Source: an uncultured Collinsella sp. (lineage in GTDB: Bacteria; Actinomycetota; Coriobacteriia; Coriobacteriales; Coriobacteriaceae). Taken from it: a stretch of 19,477 nt of DNA. Under the pieces are notes generated by a model. It was not told the DNA's origin, made no database searches, and saw nothing but the letters and a program-made list of their open reading frames with translations. This document shows positions 1 to 6,978 of this stretch, one piece after another. Location of the stretch: the NCBI GenBank assembly GCA_900549135.1, contig URNI01000028.1, positions 1 through 19,477 on the forward strand, written 5' to 3'. The position numbers and the translations under genes are program-made. Within the stretch, counting starts at the first letter, position 1. Each line of letters opens with the position of its first letter.

Positions 1-35
1 ACTACCTGTACCTGGTCATGCCGGTTCGCATCTAG
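1..35 (+). CDS. dnaN: DNA polymerase III beta clamp, C-terminal end (partial)
   Basis: The first bases read, from position 3, YLYLVMPVRI followed by TAG at 33-35. This is the usual ending of the bacterial sliding clamp, whose last strand is typically of the form Y-L-(I/V/L)-M-P-(V/M)-R. The recF start lies 10 bases further on, which is the normal dnaN-recF arrangement near the origin. Only the last ten residues are in the window, so the identification rests on this short motif plus gene order. Confidence 0.72.
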   Translation, partial: YLYLVMPVRI

Positions 36-44
36 CGCTGCGCC

Positions 45-1151
45 ATGACCATGTTCGCCCGCGATCTTTCCGTCGCGCACTACCGCAGTTTCGAGAGCTA
101 TCGTCTTGCCCTGGACGAGGGCGTGACGATACTTGCGGGACCCAACGCGGCGGGAAAGACCAATCTCATAGAGGCGCTGCAGCTGCTGACGAGCGGCGCC
201 TCGTTTAGGCATCCGACCGCAGCCGAGCTCGTCCATGATGGCGTGGGCTCGTGCAAGGTCGAGCTGAGGCTCGAGGGCGACGGCCGCGTACTTGATATGG
301 GATTGAGTGCGGAGGACGGTAAACGCTCGTTTAGCCGCAACGGCAAGAGATGCTCTGCCGCCGGTGTGCGCGGGGTTCTGCCGAGCGTGCTGTTTTGTCC
401 CGACCATCTGGACATGGTTAAGCGAGGCGCCAGTGTGCGCCGCGCCGCCCTCGACGACTTTGGCATGCAACTGAGCGCACGCTATGCCGATCTTGCGAGC
501 ACCTATGGTCGCTGCGTGACCCAGCGCAACGCCTTGCTCAAGGAAACCTGGTGCTGCCGCGAGATGCTCGGCGCGTGGAACGATTCGATTGCCCGCGCGG
601 GCGCGGCTCTGCTCGTGCACCGGTTGGCCCTGCTCGACCGGCTGGCGGGCCATGTGCGCACTGCCTACGGGCAAGTGGCGTCCGGCGAGGCTGCCAACGT
701 GACCTATACGTCCACGCTGGGGGATTTGCCCCAGGTCGAGGATCGCGAAGAGCTGAAGGGCTGGGCGTACGAGCGCATGCTGGCCGCCCTTGATGAGCAC
801 GCCGACGAGGAAATTCGCCGCGGCGTGACGTTGGTGGGACCGCATCGCGACGAGATTGAGTTTGCTGTGGCGGGTCGCTCCGCCCGTTCATTTGCCAGCC
901 AAGGTCAGCAGCGAACGTTGGTTCTGGCCTGGAAGGTGGCGGAGGTGGCCGTGGCTCGCGATGTCCTGGGCACCGCCCCACTGCTGCTTTTGGACGACGT
1001 GATGAGCGAACTCGACGGCGAACGCCGCGGTGCTTTCCTGCGGCTGATCGGCGATGATATCCAGACGGTCATAACCACGACCAACCTGGGGTACTTTACC
1101 GATGACCTGCTTGATCGAGCCAAGGTGGTGAGCATGGGTGAGACGTGCTAA
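45..1151 (+). CDS. recF: DNA replication and repair protein RecF
   Basis: RecF is an SMC-like ATPase that binds gapped DNA and, with RecO and RecR, loads RecA at stalled forks. The 368-residue length is normal. The Walker A motif GPNAAGKT is at residues 32-39. The ABC-type signature SQGQQRTLVLAWK starts near residue 283, and the Walker B/D-loop LLLLDDVMSELD lies near 312-323. The opening segment (LSVAHYRSFESYRL) is the standard RecF first strand. Two ATG codons, at 45 and 51, are possible starts and neither has a clear Shine-Dalgarno sequence, so the first two residues are uncertain. Translation may be coupled to dnaN, which ends 10 bases upstream. The 3' end overlaps the next gene by 14 bases, so the two are very likely co-transcribed. 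Confidence 0.97.
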   Translation: MTMFARDLSVAHYRSFESYRLALDEGVTILAGPNAAGKTNLIEALQLLTSGASFRHPTAAELVHDGVGSCKVELRLEGDGRVLDMGLSAEDGKRSFSRNGKRCSAAGVRGVLPSVLFCPDHLDMVKRGASVRRAALDDFGMQLSARYADLASTYGRCVTQRNALLKETWCCREMLGAWNDSIARAGAALLVHRLALLDRLAGHVRTAYGQVASGEAANVTYTSTLGDLPQVEDREELKGWAYERMLAALDEHADEEIRRGVTLVGPHRDEIEFAVAGRSARSFASQGQQRTLVLAWKVAEVAVARDVLGTAPLLLLDDVMSELDGERRGAFLRLIGDDIQTVITTTNLGYFTDDLLDRAKVVSMGETC

Positions 1152-1701
1152 TTACGAGCGCGAGAGCGAAACGGTCGCCTTCAGTGGCTTTTTGAACGCA
1201 GAGCGCCAGCGCATCCTGGCGGCTGCGACCCCTGAGCGCCGTGCGCAGATGGAGGCCGCCGAGGAGTCGCGCGCGGTCTATCGCGCGTGGAACGCGGTGT
1301 GCTCGGGCACGCGCGAGGGGCGGCATGTGACGGGCCTGCGCTACCTGCCCGAGTCCAATGAGCTGCTGGTATATCTCGACTCGCCCTCGTGGACGCAGGA
1401 AATGACGTTGTTGCGCGAGATCATCCGCGCGCGCATGGAGCGCGCCGGTGCGCATGTGGATGGCCTGGTGTTCAAAACCACCGCGCCCGGTCACACGCCG
1501 CCCGCCGCCAAGGAGCGCCTTCGCCCAGCGGCGACCGAGCGCCCGCCGGCCCCACACGCCGACCTCAGCGATGCCGAGCGCACCGAGATTGAGCGCCAAG
1601 TGGCGCCCATCGAAGACCAAAAACTGCGCGAGGCCCTCGAGAATGCCATGAGAGCCAGTGCCGAGTGGGCCAAGGGCGTGCAAAGCAAAAAAGAGCCTTA
1701 A
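1138..1701 (+). CDS. DUF721 family protein, DciA-like (presumed helicase-loading factor)
   Basis: This 187-residue protein starts at a GTG inside the end of recF, with a purine-rich AAGGTGG upstream at about 1122-1128. Residues of roughly 20-110 match the DUF721/DciA fold: an N-terminal helix, a W-N-x-V segment (YRAWNAVCSG), then a strand-rich part with LLVYLDSPSWTQEMTLLRE, close to the family signature of a hydrophobic strand followed by S-x-x-W-x-x-x-L. The second half is rich in Pro, Ala, Arg and Glu and looks disordered or helical, ending EWAKGVQSKKEP. DciA proteins are known to work with the replicative helicase in bacteria lacking DnaC. Its position between recF and gyrB is the classical actinobacterial place for this gene. 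The role in this organism is inferred from family and context. Confidence 0.85.
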   Translation: MRRANYERESETVAFSGFLNAERQRILAAATPERRAQMEAAEESRAVYRAWNAVCSGTREGRHVTGLRYLPESNELLVYLDSPSWTQEMTLLREIIRARMERAGAHVDGLVFKTTAPGHTPPAAKERLRPAATERPPAPHADLSDAERTEIERQVAPIEDQKLREALENAMRASAEWAKGVQSKKEP

Positions 1702-1727
1702 ATCGCATCTGGTGGCCTTGTAGAGCC

Positions 1728-1757
1728 AAATACCCTCGTTCCCGAGGGTATTTTTTT
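1728..1757 (+). terminator. Intrinsic terminator after the dnaN-recF-dciA block
   Basis: An 11-bp perfect stem, AAATACCCTCG (1728-1738) pairing with CGAGGGTATTT (1743-1753), has a TTCC tetraloop and runs into a tract of seven T (1751-1757). It lies 26 bases after the dciA-like stop and separates that transcript from gyrB. Confidence 0.93.
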
Positions 1758-1783
1758 ACGATAAACTAGTAAGGCTGTACACA
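1755..1783 (+). promoter_or_regulatory. Candidate gyrB promoter (weak match)
   Basis: TTTACG at 1755-1760 and TACACA at 1778-1783 are separated by 17 bases and could be -35 and -10 elements of a housekeeping promoter. Each matches the consensus only partly. A promoter is needed somewhere between the terminator and gyrB, and this is the best-spaced pair I can see. Confidence 0.3.
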
Positions 1784-1806
1784 TTTTCTTAGCTGAAGGA
1801 GGACGT

Positions 1807-3837
1807 GTGGCAAACGAAAACGATTACGATGGCGGCGAGATTAAGATTCTCGAAGGTCTCGAGGCCGTTCGTAAGCGCCCGGGCATGTACATCGGCTCGA
1901 CGAGCGCCAGCGGCCTGCATCACCTGGTGTGGGAGATCGTTGACAACTCCGTTGACGAGGCCATGGCCGGTTTCTGCACCGAGATTCAGGTGACGGTCCA
2001 CGCCGACAACTCCATCACGGTCGTCGACAACGGGCGCGGTATCCCCGTCGACGAGCACCCTGTTAAAAAGATCCCGACGCTCGAGGTCGTCATGACGATT
2101 TTGCACGCCGGCGGTAAGTTCGATAATTCGGCCTATAAGGTCTCGGGCGGCCTGCACGGCGTTGGCATCTCCGTCGTCAACGCACTGTCCAAGCGCGTGG
2201 TCGTTCAGGTTCGTCGCGACGGCAACACCTACGAGATGGAGTTCTCGCGCGGCAAGACCGTCAAGAAGATGGAGGTCGTGGGCACCTCGGATTCGACGGG
2301 CACCACCGTCACCTTCTGGCCCGACGACGAGATCTTCGAGACCTGCATTTACGATTTCGATACGCTGCACAACCGTCTGCAGGAGACGGCGTTCCTCAAT
2401 AAGAACCTCAAAATCGTGCTGACTGACGAGCGCGAGTCTACTCCCCACGTGGAGGAGTTTTGCTACGAGGGCGGCATCATCGACTTCGTCAAGTTCCTTA
2501 ACGAGGGCAAGGACGTCCCCGAGGCCTTTAAGGAGCCTATCTACATCGAGGGCAAATCGGACCCGGACGCACCTGTGGCCAAGATGGGCGAGGTTGAGGT
2601 TTCCCTGCAGTGGAATAGCGGCTACGGCGAGAACGTCATGTCGTTTGCCAACGACATCTACACCCCCGAGGGCGGCATGCACCTTGAGGGCTTCCGCACC
2701 GCGCTCACCCGCGTGATCAACGACTATGCGCGCAAGCAGAACCTGCTCAAGGAAAAAGACGCCAATCTGACCGGCGACGATGTGCGCGAGGGCCTTTCGG
2801 CCGTTATCTCGGTCAAGCTGCCCGATCCGCAGTTTGAGGGCCAGACCAAGGCCAAGCTCGGCAGCTCCTATATGCGCGCGCTGACGCTCAAGATCGTGAC
2901 CGACGGCCTTGCCGATTACCTCGAGGAGCACCCTAAGCCCGCTCGCGAGATCGTCAAGAAGGCGCAGCAGGCCTGCAAGGCGCGCAATGCCGCCCGCAAG
3001 GCGCGCGAGGCGACCCGCCGCAAGAGCCTGCTCGAGACGGCGTCCCTGCCCGGTAAGCTCGCCGACTGCTCGGTGCGCGATGCCGAGCTGACCGAGCTCT
3101 TCATCGTAGAGGGCGACTCGGCAGGCGGTTCGGCCAAGGACGGCCGTCGCCGAGACATCCAGGCGATTCTGCCCCTGCGCGGCAAGATTTTGAACGTCGA
3201 GCGCGTTGGTGACCATCGCGCGTTCTCGAGTGACACCATCCAGTCGCTGATTACCGCGATCGGCTGCGGCGTCACGACGAGTGCCGGCGACGGCGGCGAT
3301 TTCGATATCACCAAGGCGCGCTACCACAAGATCATCATCATGACCGATGCAGACGTCGACGGCGCGCATATCCGCATCCTGCTGCTGACGTTCTTCTACA
3401 AGTACATGCGTCCGCTGATCGATGCCGGCTACGTCTATGTTGCCTGCCCGCCCATCTTTGGCATTAAGGTGCGCAACAAGATCCACTACGTGTATCCCAA
3501 CGGCCGCCAGCCCGAAGACGAGATCCTGCGCGATACCATCCAGAGTCTGGGCCTGAACCCCGATGATAACGACGAGGACGGCAAGGCCAAGGACGGCAAG
3601 ATCACCAAAAAGCGCAAGGGCTATACCGTCCAGCGCTACAAGGGCCTGGGCGAGATGGACCCCAAACAGCTTGCCTCGACGACGATGGACCCAAAGACCC
3701 GCATTCTGCAGCGTGTGTCGATCGAGGACGCCGTGGTGGCGGACCGCGCCGTGCGCGAGCTGATGGGTTCCGAGGTCGGCTATCGCCGCGAGTACATCGA
3801 GAAGCATGCACATGACGCACGATTCTTAGACGCCTAA
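1807..3837 (+). CDS. gyrB: DNA gyrase subunit B
   Basis: GyrB is the ATPase and TOPRIM half of DNA gyrase, which introduces negative supercoils together with GyrA. The start is a GTG at 1807 with a strong AAGGAGGA at 1796-1803, giving 676 residues. The GHKL ATPase fold shows EIVDNSVDEA (Glu43 as the likely catalytic base and Asn47 for Mg/ATP), VDNGRGIPVD and GGLHGVGISVVNALS. The TOPRIM domain has EGDSAGG from Glu435 and the acidic cluster DADVD at 514-518. QRYKGLGEMDP follows near the C terminus. The stretch NPDDNDEDGKAKDGKITKK inside the C-terminal part is a hydrophilic insertion. Where E. coli GyrB has the quinolone-associated Lys447, this protein has Arg (PLRGK), which I believe is common in Gram-positive lineages. 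gyrA follows after 155 bases. Confidence 0.99.
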   Translation: MANENDYDGGEIKILEGLEAVRKRPGMYIGSTSASGLHHLVWEIVDNSVDEAMAGFCTEIQVTVHADNSITVVDNGRGIPVDEHPVKKIPTLEVVMTILHAGGKFDNSAYKVSGGLHGVGISVVNALSKRVVVQVRRDGNTYEMEFSRGKTVKKMEVVGTSDSTGTTVTFWPDDEIFETCIYDFDTLHNRLQETAFLNKNLKIVLTDERESTPHVEEFCYEGGIIDFVKFLNEGKDVPEAFKEPIYIEGKSDPDAPVAKMGEVEVSLQWNSGYGENVMSFANDIYTPEGGMHLEGFRTALTRVINDYARKQNLLKEKDANLTGDDVREGLSAVISVKLPDPQFEGQTKAKLGSSYMRALTLKIVTDGLADYLEEHPKPAREIVKKAQQACKARNAARKAREATRRKSLLETASLPGKLADCSVRDAELTELFIVEGDSAGGSAKDGRRRDIQAILPLRGKILNVERVGDHRAFSSDTIQSLITAIGCGVTTSAGDGGDFDITKARYHKIIIMTDADVDGAHIRILLLTFFYKYMRPLIDAGYVYVACPPIFGIKVRNKIHYVYPNGRQPEDEILRDTIQSLGLNPDDNDEDGKAKDGKITKKRKGYTVQRYKGLGEMDPKQLASTTMDPKTRILQRVSIEDAVVADRAVRELMGSEVGYRREYIEKHAHDARFLDA

Positions 3838-3843
3838 TCCCTG

Positions 3844-3944
3844 CGGCTTTCCCAGCCACCGCACCTTCGCTCTCAATCGTCGGTCGCGTACCCAAGTACG
3901 CTTCCCTCCTCTTTCGGGCGAATCTGCGGCACCTGGAAAAGCCG
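3844..3944. repeat. Long imperfect palindromic element between gyrB and gyrA
   Basis: The outer arms CGGCTTTCCCAG (3844-3855) and CTGGAAAAGCCG (3933-3944) pair at 11 of 12 positions. Inside them CCGCA and TTCGC (3859-3870, separated by two bases) mirror GCGAATCTGCGG (3918-3929). In the centre GCGTAC (3886-3891) pairs with GTACGC (3896-3901) around a CCAA loop. The nested symmetry over about 100 bp suggests a REP- or MITE-like intergenic palindrome that would also fold in the gyrBA transcript. There is no T tract, so it is not a simple terminator. A second small hairpin, CGTGGT (3949-3954) with ACCACG (3968-3973), lies just before the gyrA Shine-Dalgarno. I found no second copy in this window. 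Confidence 0.7.
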
Positions 3945-3992
3945 TCTCCGTGGTTGGGAACTAATGGACCACGCAAACCATGAGGAGGTAAC

Positions 3993-6734
3993 GTGGCAGA
4001 CGATATCAACAATAACGAGGGTATGGACGAGGCCGGCGATGCCGGTATGCCCGATGATCTGAAGCGCCTGCTTGCCCGTGCTGAGCAGGGTGAGGACGGC
4101 GATCCGGACGCCTATAACCCCGATGCCGATGATGATGAGGAAGAGGACGACGACGGTGAGCTCGAGGAGAGCTTTGGCGAAGTCGATCGTGGCGCCTCGG
4201 CCGGCGAGGACATCAACGGCGGCCAGCTCCAGATTTCGGAGTTTGGCCGTGAGATGAAGCAGTCGTTTATCGAGTACTCGATGTCGGTCATCACGGCGCG
4301 CGCCCTGCCGGACGTGCGAGATGGCTTAAAGCCGGTGCACCGTCGCATCCTGTACGCAATGAATGAGAGCGGCATCTACCCCAACCGTCCGCACAAGAAG
4401 TCGGCCTGGACGGTCGGCGAAGTTATCGGTAAGTACCATCCGCACGGCGACTTCGCGGTCTACGAGGCCATGGTCCGCCTGGCACAGTGGTTTTCCATGC
4501 GCACGCCGCTCATCGACGGTCACGGCAACTTCGGCAACATCGACGGCGACGGCGCGGCGGCCATGCGTTACACCGAGAGCCGCCTGGCAAAGCCCGCCAT
4601 GGAACTGTTGCGTGACTTGCAGAAGGATACCGTCGACTGGCAGCCCAACTACGACGAATCGCTCGCCGAGCCCGTGGCGCTGCCTGCGCGCTTCCCCAAC
4701 CTGCTGGTCAACGGCAGTCAGGGCATCGCCGTCGGCATGGCCACCAACATCGCCCCGCATAACCTCACCGAGGCGATCGAGGCCACCTGCTACCTGATCG
4801 ACAACCCCGACGCCACCGTCGACGAGCTCATGCAGATCATGCCCGGTCCGGACTTCCCCACCGGCGCCATCATCATGGGCAGCGCCGGCATTAAGCAGAG
4901 CTACGAGACCGGCCGCGGCTCCATTACCGTGCGTGCCAAGGCACATGTGGAGTCCACCAAGACCGGCCGCAGCCGCCTGGTCTTTACCGAGATTCCCTAC
5001 ATGGTCAACAAGGGCACCCTGCAGGAGAAGATCGCCCAGCTCGTCAACGACAAGCGCATCGAAGGCATCTCGGATATGCGCGATGAGTCCAACCAGAAGG
5101 GCATCCGTCTGGTCATCGAGCTCAAGAAAGGCGTCATTCCGCAGGTCGTGCTCAACAACCTGTATAAGTACACCTCGCTGCAGACGACCTTTGGCGCCAA
5201 CAACCTGGCGCTCGTCAACGGCGTTCCCAAATGCCTGAGCCTGCGCGAGATGCTGCAGCACTACATCGATCACCAGGTCGACGTCGTCACCCGCCGCACC
5301 CGCTTCGACCTTAAGAAGGCCCAGGCGCGTGCCCATATCCTCGAGGGCTACCTGATGGCCCTTGACCATATCGACGAGGTCATTAGCATCATCCGCTCCT
5401 CGCAGACCGACTCCGAGGCCAGCAGCCGCCTGATCGAGCGCTTTGGTTTTACGCCCGAGCAGACCACGGCCATCCTCGAGATGAAGCTGCGCCGCCTGAC
5501 CGGCCTGGAGCGCGACAAGATTCAGGAAGAGCTGGACGGCTTGCGCCGCGCCATCGCCTACTACGAGGACCTGCTGGCGCACGAGGAGAAGATTCTGGGC
5601 GTCATCAAGGAAGAGATGCGCGAGATCTCCAAGAAGTTTGGCGACAAGCGCCGTACCGAAATCAGCCAGGTTGAGAAGGATCTGGATGTCGAGGACCTCA
5701 TCGCCGACGAGGATATGGTCGTGACCATCACCCACACCGGCTACGTTAAGCGTATCCCAGTGGCTGCCTACCGTGCCCAGAAGCGCGGTGGCAAGGGCGT
5801 GTCGGGCGTCAACCTCAAAGAGGACGACGTTATCGATGAGATGTTCATCGCGTCCACGCACGAGTACGTGCTGTTCTTCTCGAGCAAGGGCAAGGTCTAT
5901 CGCCTGAAGGTGCACGAGCTGCCGGTGGGTACGCGCCAGGCGCGCGGTACCGCGATCGTCAACCTGCTGCCCTTCGAGGAAGGCGAGAAGATCGCGAGCG
6001 TCATCAGCTGCCGCGAGTTCCCGGCCGACGAGTACCTGATGTTTGCCACCAAGAGCGGCATGGTCAAGAAGACCGTGATGAGCGCATATGACCGCAGCCG
6101 TCGCGACGGCCTGATCGCTATCAACCTGCGTGACGACGACGCGCTGCTGAACGTGCGCCGCGTGCGCGAGGGCGACAAGATTATCCTGGCCACCACCGCG
6201 GGCAAGGCGATCGTGTTCTCCGAGGAGCAGGTGCGCGCCACCGGCCGCGATACCAGCGGCGTTCGCGGTATCGGTCTGAAGGACGGCGTGAGCGTTCTGG
6301 GCATGGAAGTCACTAACGGCAACGGCGATCTATTCGTCATCACCGAGCGCGGCTACGGCAAGCGCACGCCGGTCGCGGACTACCCGGAGCAGAATCGCGG
6401 CGGTCAAGGCGTCTACACCATTCAAATGACCGAGCGTAAGGGTAACCTCGCGGCCATGAAGACGGTGGGCCCGCAGCACGAGCTGTTCATCGTGACGGAG
6501 GGCGCGACGGTCATTCGCGTCAAGACCGACGAGATCAGCCAGACCGGCCGCGCCACCCAGGGCGTCAAGATGATGACCGTCGACGACAACGACCGCATCT
6601 GCGCCGTAGCCCGCATGACGGCAGCCAAGGAAAAGCCCGAAGGCGAAGCCACAGAAAACGGCTCTGCTTCCGAAGAAACCCCTGTCGATCTAGGCGACGG
6701 CAACGACATGCCAGAAGATCTCCTAGACGAGTAA
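3993..6734 (+). CDS. gyrA: DNA gyrase subunit A, with acidic N-terminal extension and Phe at the Ser83-equivalent position
   Basis: GyrA is the DNA-cleaving and DNA-wrapping half of gyrase. The GTG start has GAGGAGG at 3982-3988. The protein is 913 residues, longer than the usual 800-875, mainly because about 70 Asp/Glu-rich residues (including DDDEEEDDDGELEE) come before the conserved start of the domain at FGREMKQSFIEYSMSV. The catalytic tyrosine is Tyr193 in AAAMRYTESRL (E. coli Tyr122). The quinolone-resistance region reads HPHGDFAVYEAMV: Phe154 (codon TTC, 4452-4454) sits at the E. coli Ser83 position and Glu158 at the Asp87 position. The C-terminal beta-pinwheel follows, with the GyrA box as QKRGGKG (596-602), a conservative variant of QRRGGKG, and the repeated pinwheel segments. 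The protein ends in an acidic tail (about EKPEGEATENGS to MPEDLLDE). A strong terminator follows. Confidence 0.98.
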   Translation: MADDINNNEGMDEAGDAGMPDDLKRLLARAEQGEDGDPDAYNPDADDDEEEDDDGELEESFGEVDRGASAGEDINGGQLQISEFGREMKQSFIEYSMSVITARALPDVRDGLKPVHRRILYAMNESGIYPNRPHKKSAWTVGEVIGKYHPHGDFAVYEAMVRLAQWFSMRTPLIDGHGNFGNIDGDGAAAMRYTESRLAKPAMELLRDLQKDTVDWQPNYDESLAEPVALPARFPNLLVNGSQGIAVGMATNIAPHNLTEAIEATCYLIDNPDATVDELMQIMPGPDFPTGAIIMGSAGIKQSYETGRGSITVRAKAHVESTKTGRSRLVFTEIPYMVNKGTLQEKIAQLVNDKRIEGISDMRDESNQKGIRLVIELKKGVIPQVVLNNLYKYTSLQTTFGANNLALVNGVPKCLSLREMLQHYIDHQVDVVTRRTRFDLKKAQARAHILEGYLMALDHIDEVISIIRSSQTDSEASSRLIERFGFTPEQTTAILEMKLRRLTGLERDKIQEELDGLRRAIAYYEDLLAHEEKILGVIKEEMREISKKFGDKRRTEISQVEKDLDVEDLIADEDMVVTITHTGYVKRIPVAAYRAQKRGGKGVSGVNLKEDDVIDEMFIASTHEYVLFFSSKGKVYRLKVHELPVGTRQARGTAIVNLLPFEEGEKIASVISCREFPADEYLMFATKSGMVKKTVMSAYDRSRRDGLIAINLRDDDALLNVRRVREGDKIILATTAGKAIVFSEEQVRATGRDTSGVRGIGLKDGVSVLGMEVTNGNGDLFVITERGYGKRTPVADYPEQNRGGQGVYTIQMTERKGNLAAMKTVGPQHELFIVTEGATVIRVKTDEISQTGRATQGVKMMTVDDNDRICAVARMTAAKEKPEGEATENGSASEETPVDLGDGNDMPEDLLDE

Positions 6735-6774
6735 GAGGCCCTAGCTGGTAGAAAATATCAGACCCCATATATCG

Positions 6775-6807
6775 GCGGTCGGCGCACTGCGCGCCGACCG
6801 CTTTTTT
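6775..6807 (+). terminator. Intrinsic terminator after gyrA
   Basis: An 11-bp G+C-rich perfect stem, GCGGTCGGCGC (6775-6785) pairing with GCGCCGACCGC (6791-6801), has the loop ACTGC and is followed by six T (6802-6807). It is 40 bases after the gyrA stop and ends the gyrBA transcript. Confidence 0.94.
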
Positions 6808-6820
6808 GAAAACCTTGGGA

Positions 6821-6971
6821 CTCGTGTTCGCCCCGATCGCGCGGCGGCATGCGAAGTCGATCGCGAGTTCCGCACGAGCCGGAGAGCACTTAATGTGCTC
6901 TCCGTGCGAGTCAGGACTGTCCGAGCAGGCGACCTTATAAATTTGCCCTCCCCGGGGCTCCTCGCCAGTCC
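6821..6971. repeat. Cluster of nested inverted repeats in the convergent gap between gyrA and the UPF0210 gene
   Basis: Three structures lie side by side. The first has outer arms CTCGTG (6821-6826) and CACGAG (6873-6878) with an inner pair CGATCG (6834-6839) and CGATCG (6858-6863). The second is a 10-bp perfect stem CGGAGAGCAC (6880-6889) with GTGCTCTCCG (6895-6904) and loop TTAAT. The third has arms GGACT (6914-6918) and AGTCC (6967-6971) with inner GGCGA (6928-6932) and TCGCC (6962-6966). No T tract follows on the minus strand, so whether any of them stops transcription from the UPF0210 side is unclear. No convincing ORF or tRNA is seen here. Confidence 0.55.
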
Positions 6972-6978
6972 CCCTCAG

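Noticed and set aside
1789..3813. A 674-codon open frame antisense to gyrB.
   Set aside because: It mirrors the gyrB codons almost end to end, its translation is low-complexity and resembles no family I know, and gyrB is certain. It is a by-product of G+C-biased codon use.
6808..6912. A possible tRNA after gyrA, as found in some genomes.
   Set aside because: No cloverleaf, no GTTCGA-type T loop in the right place and no CCA end; the paired arms do not fit tRNA geometry.
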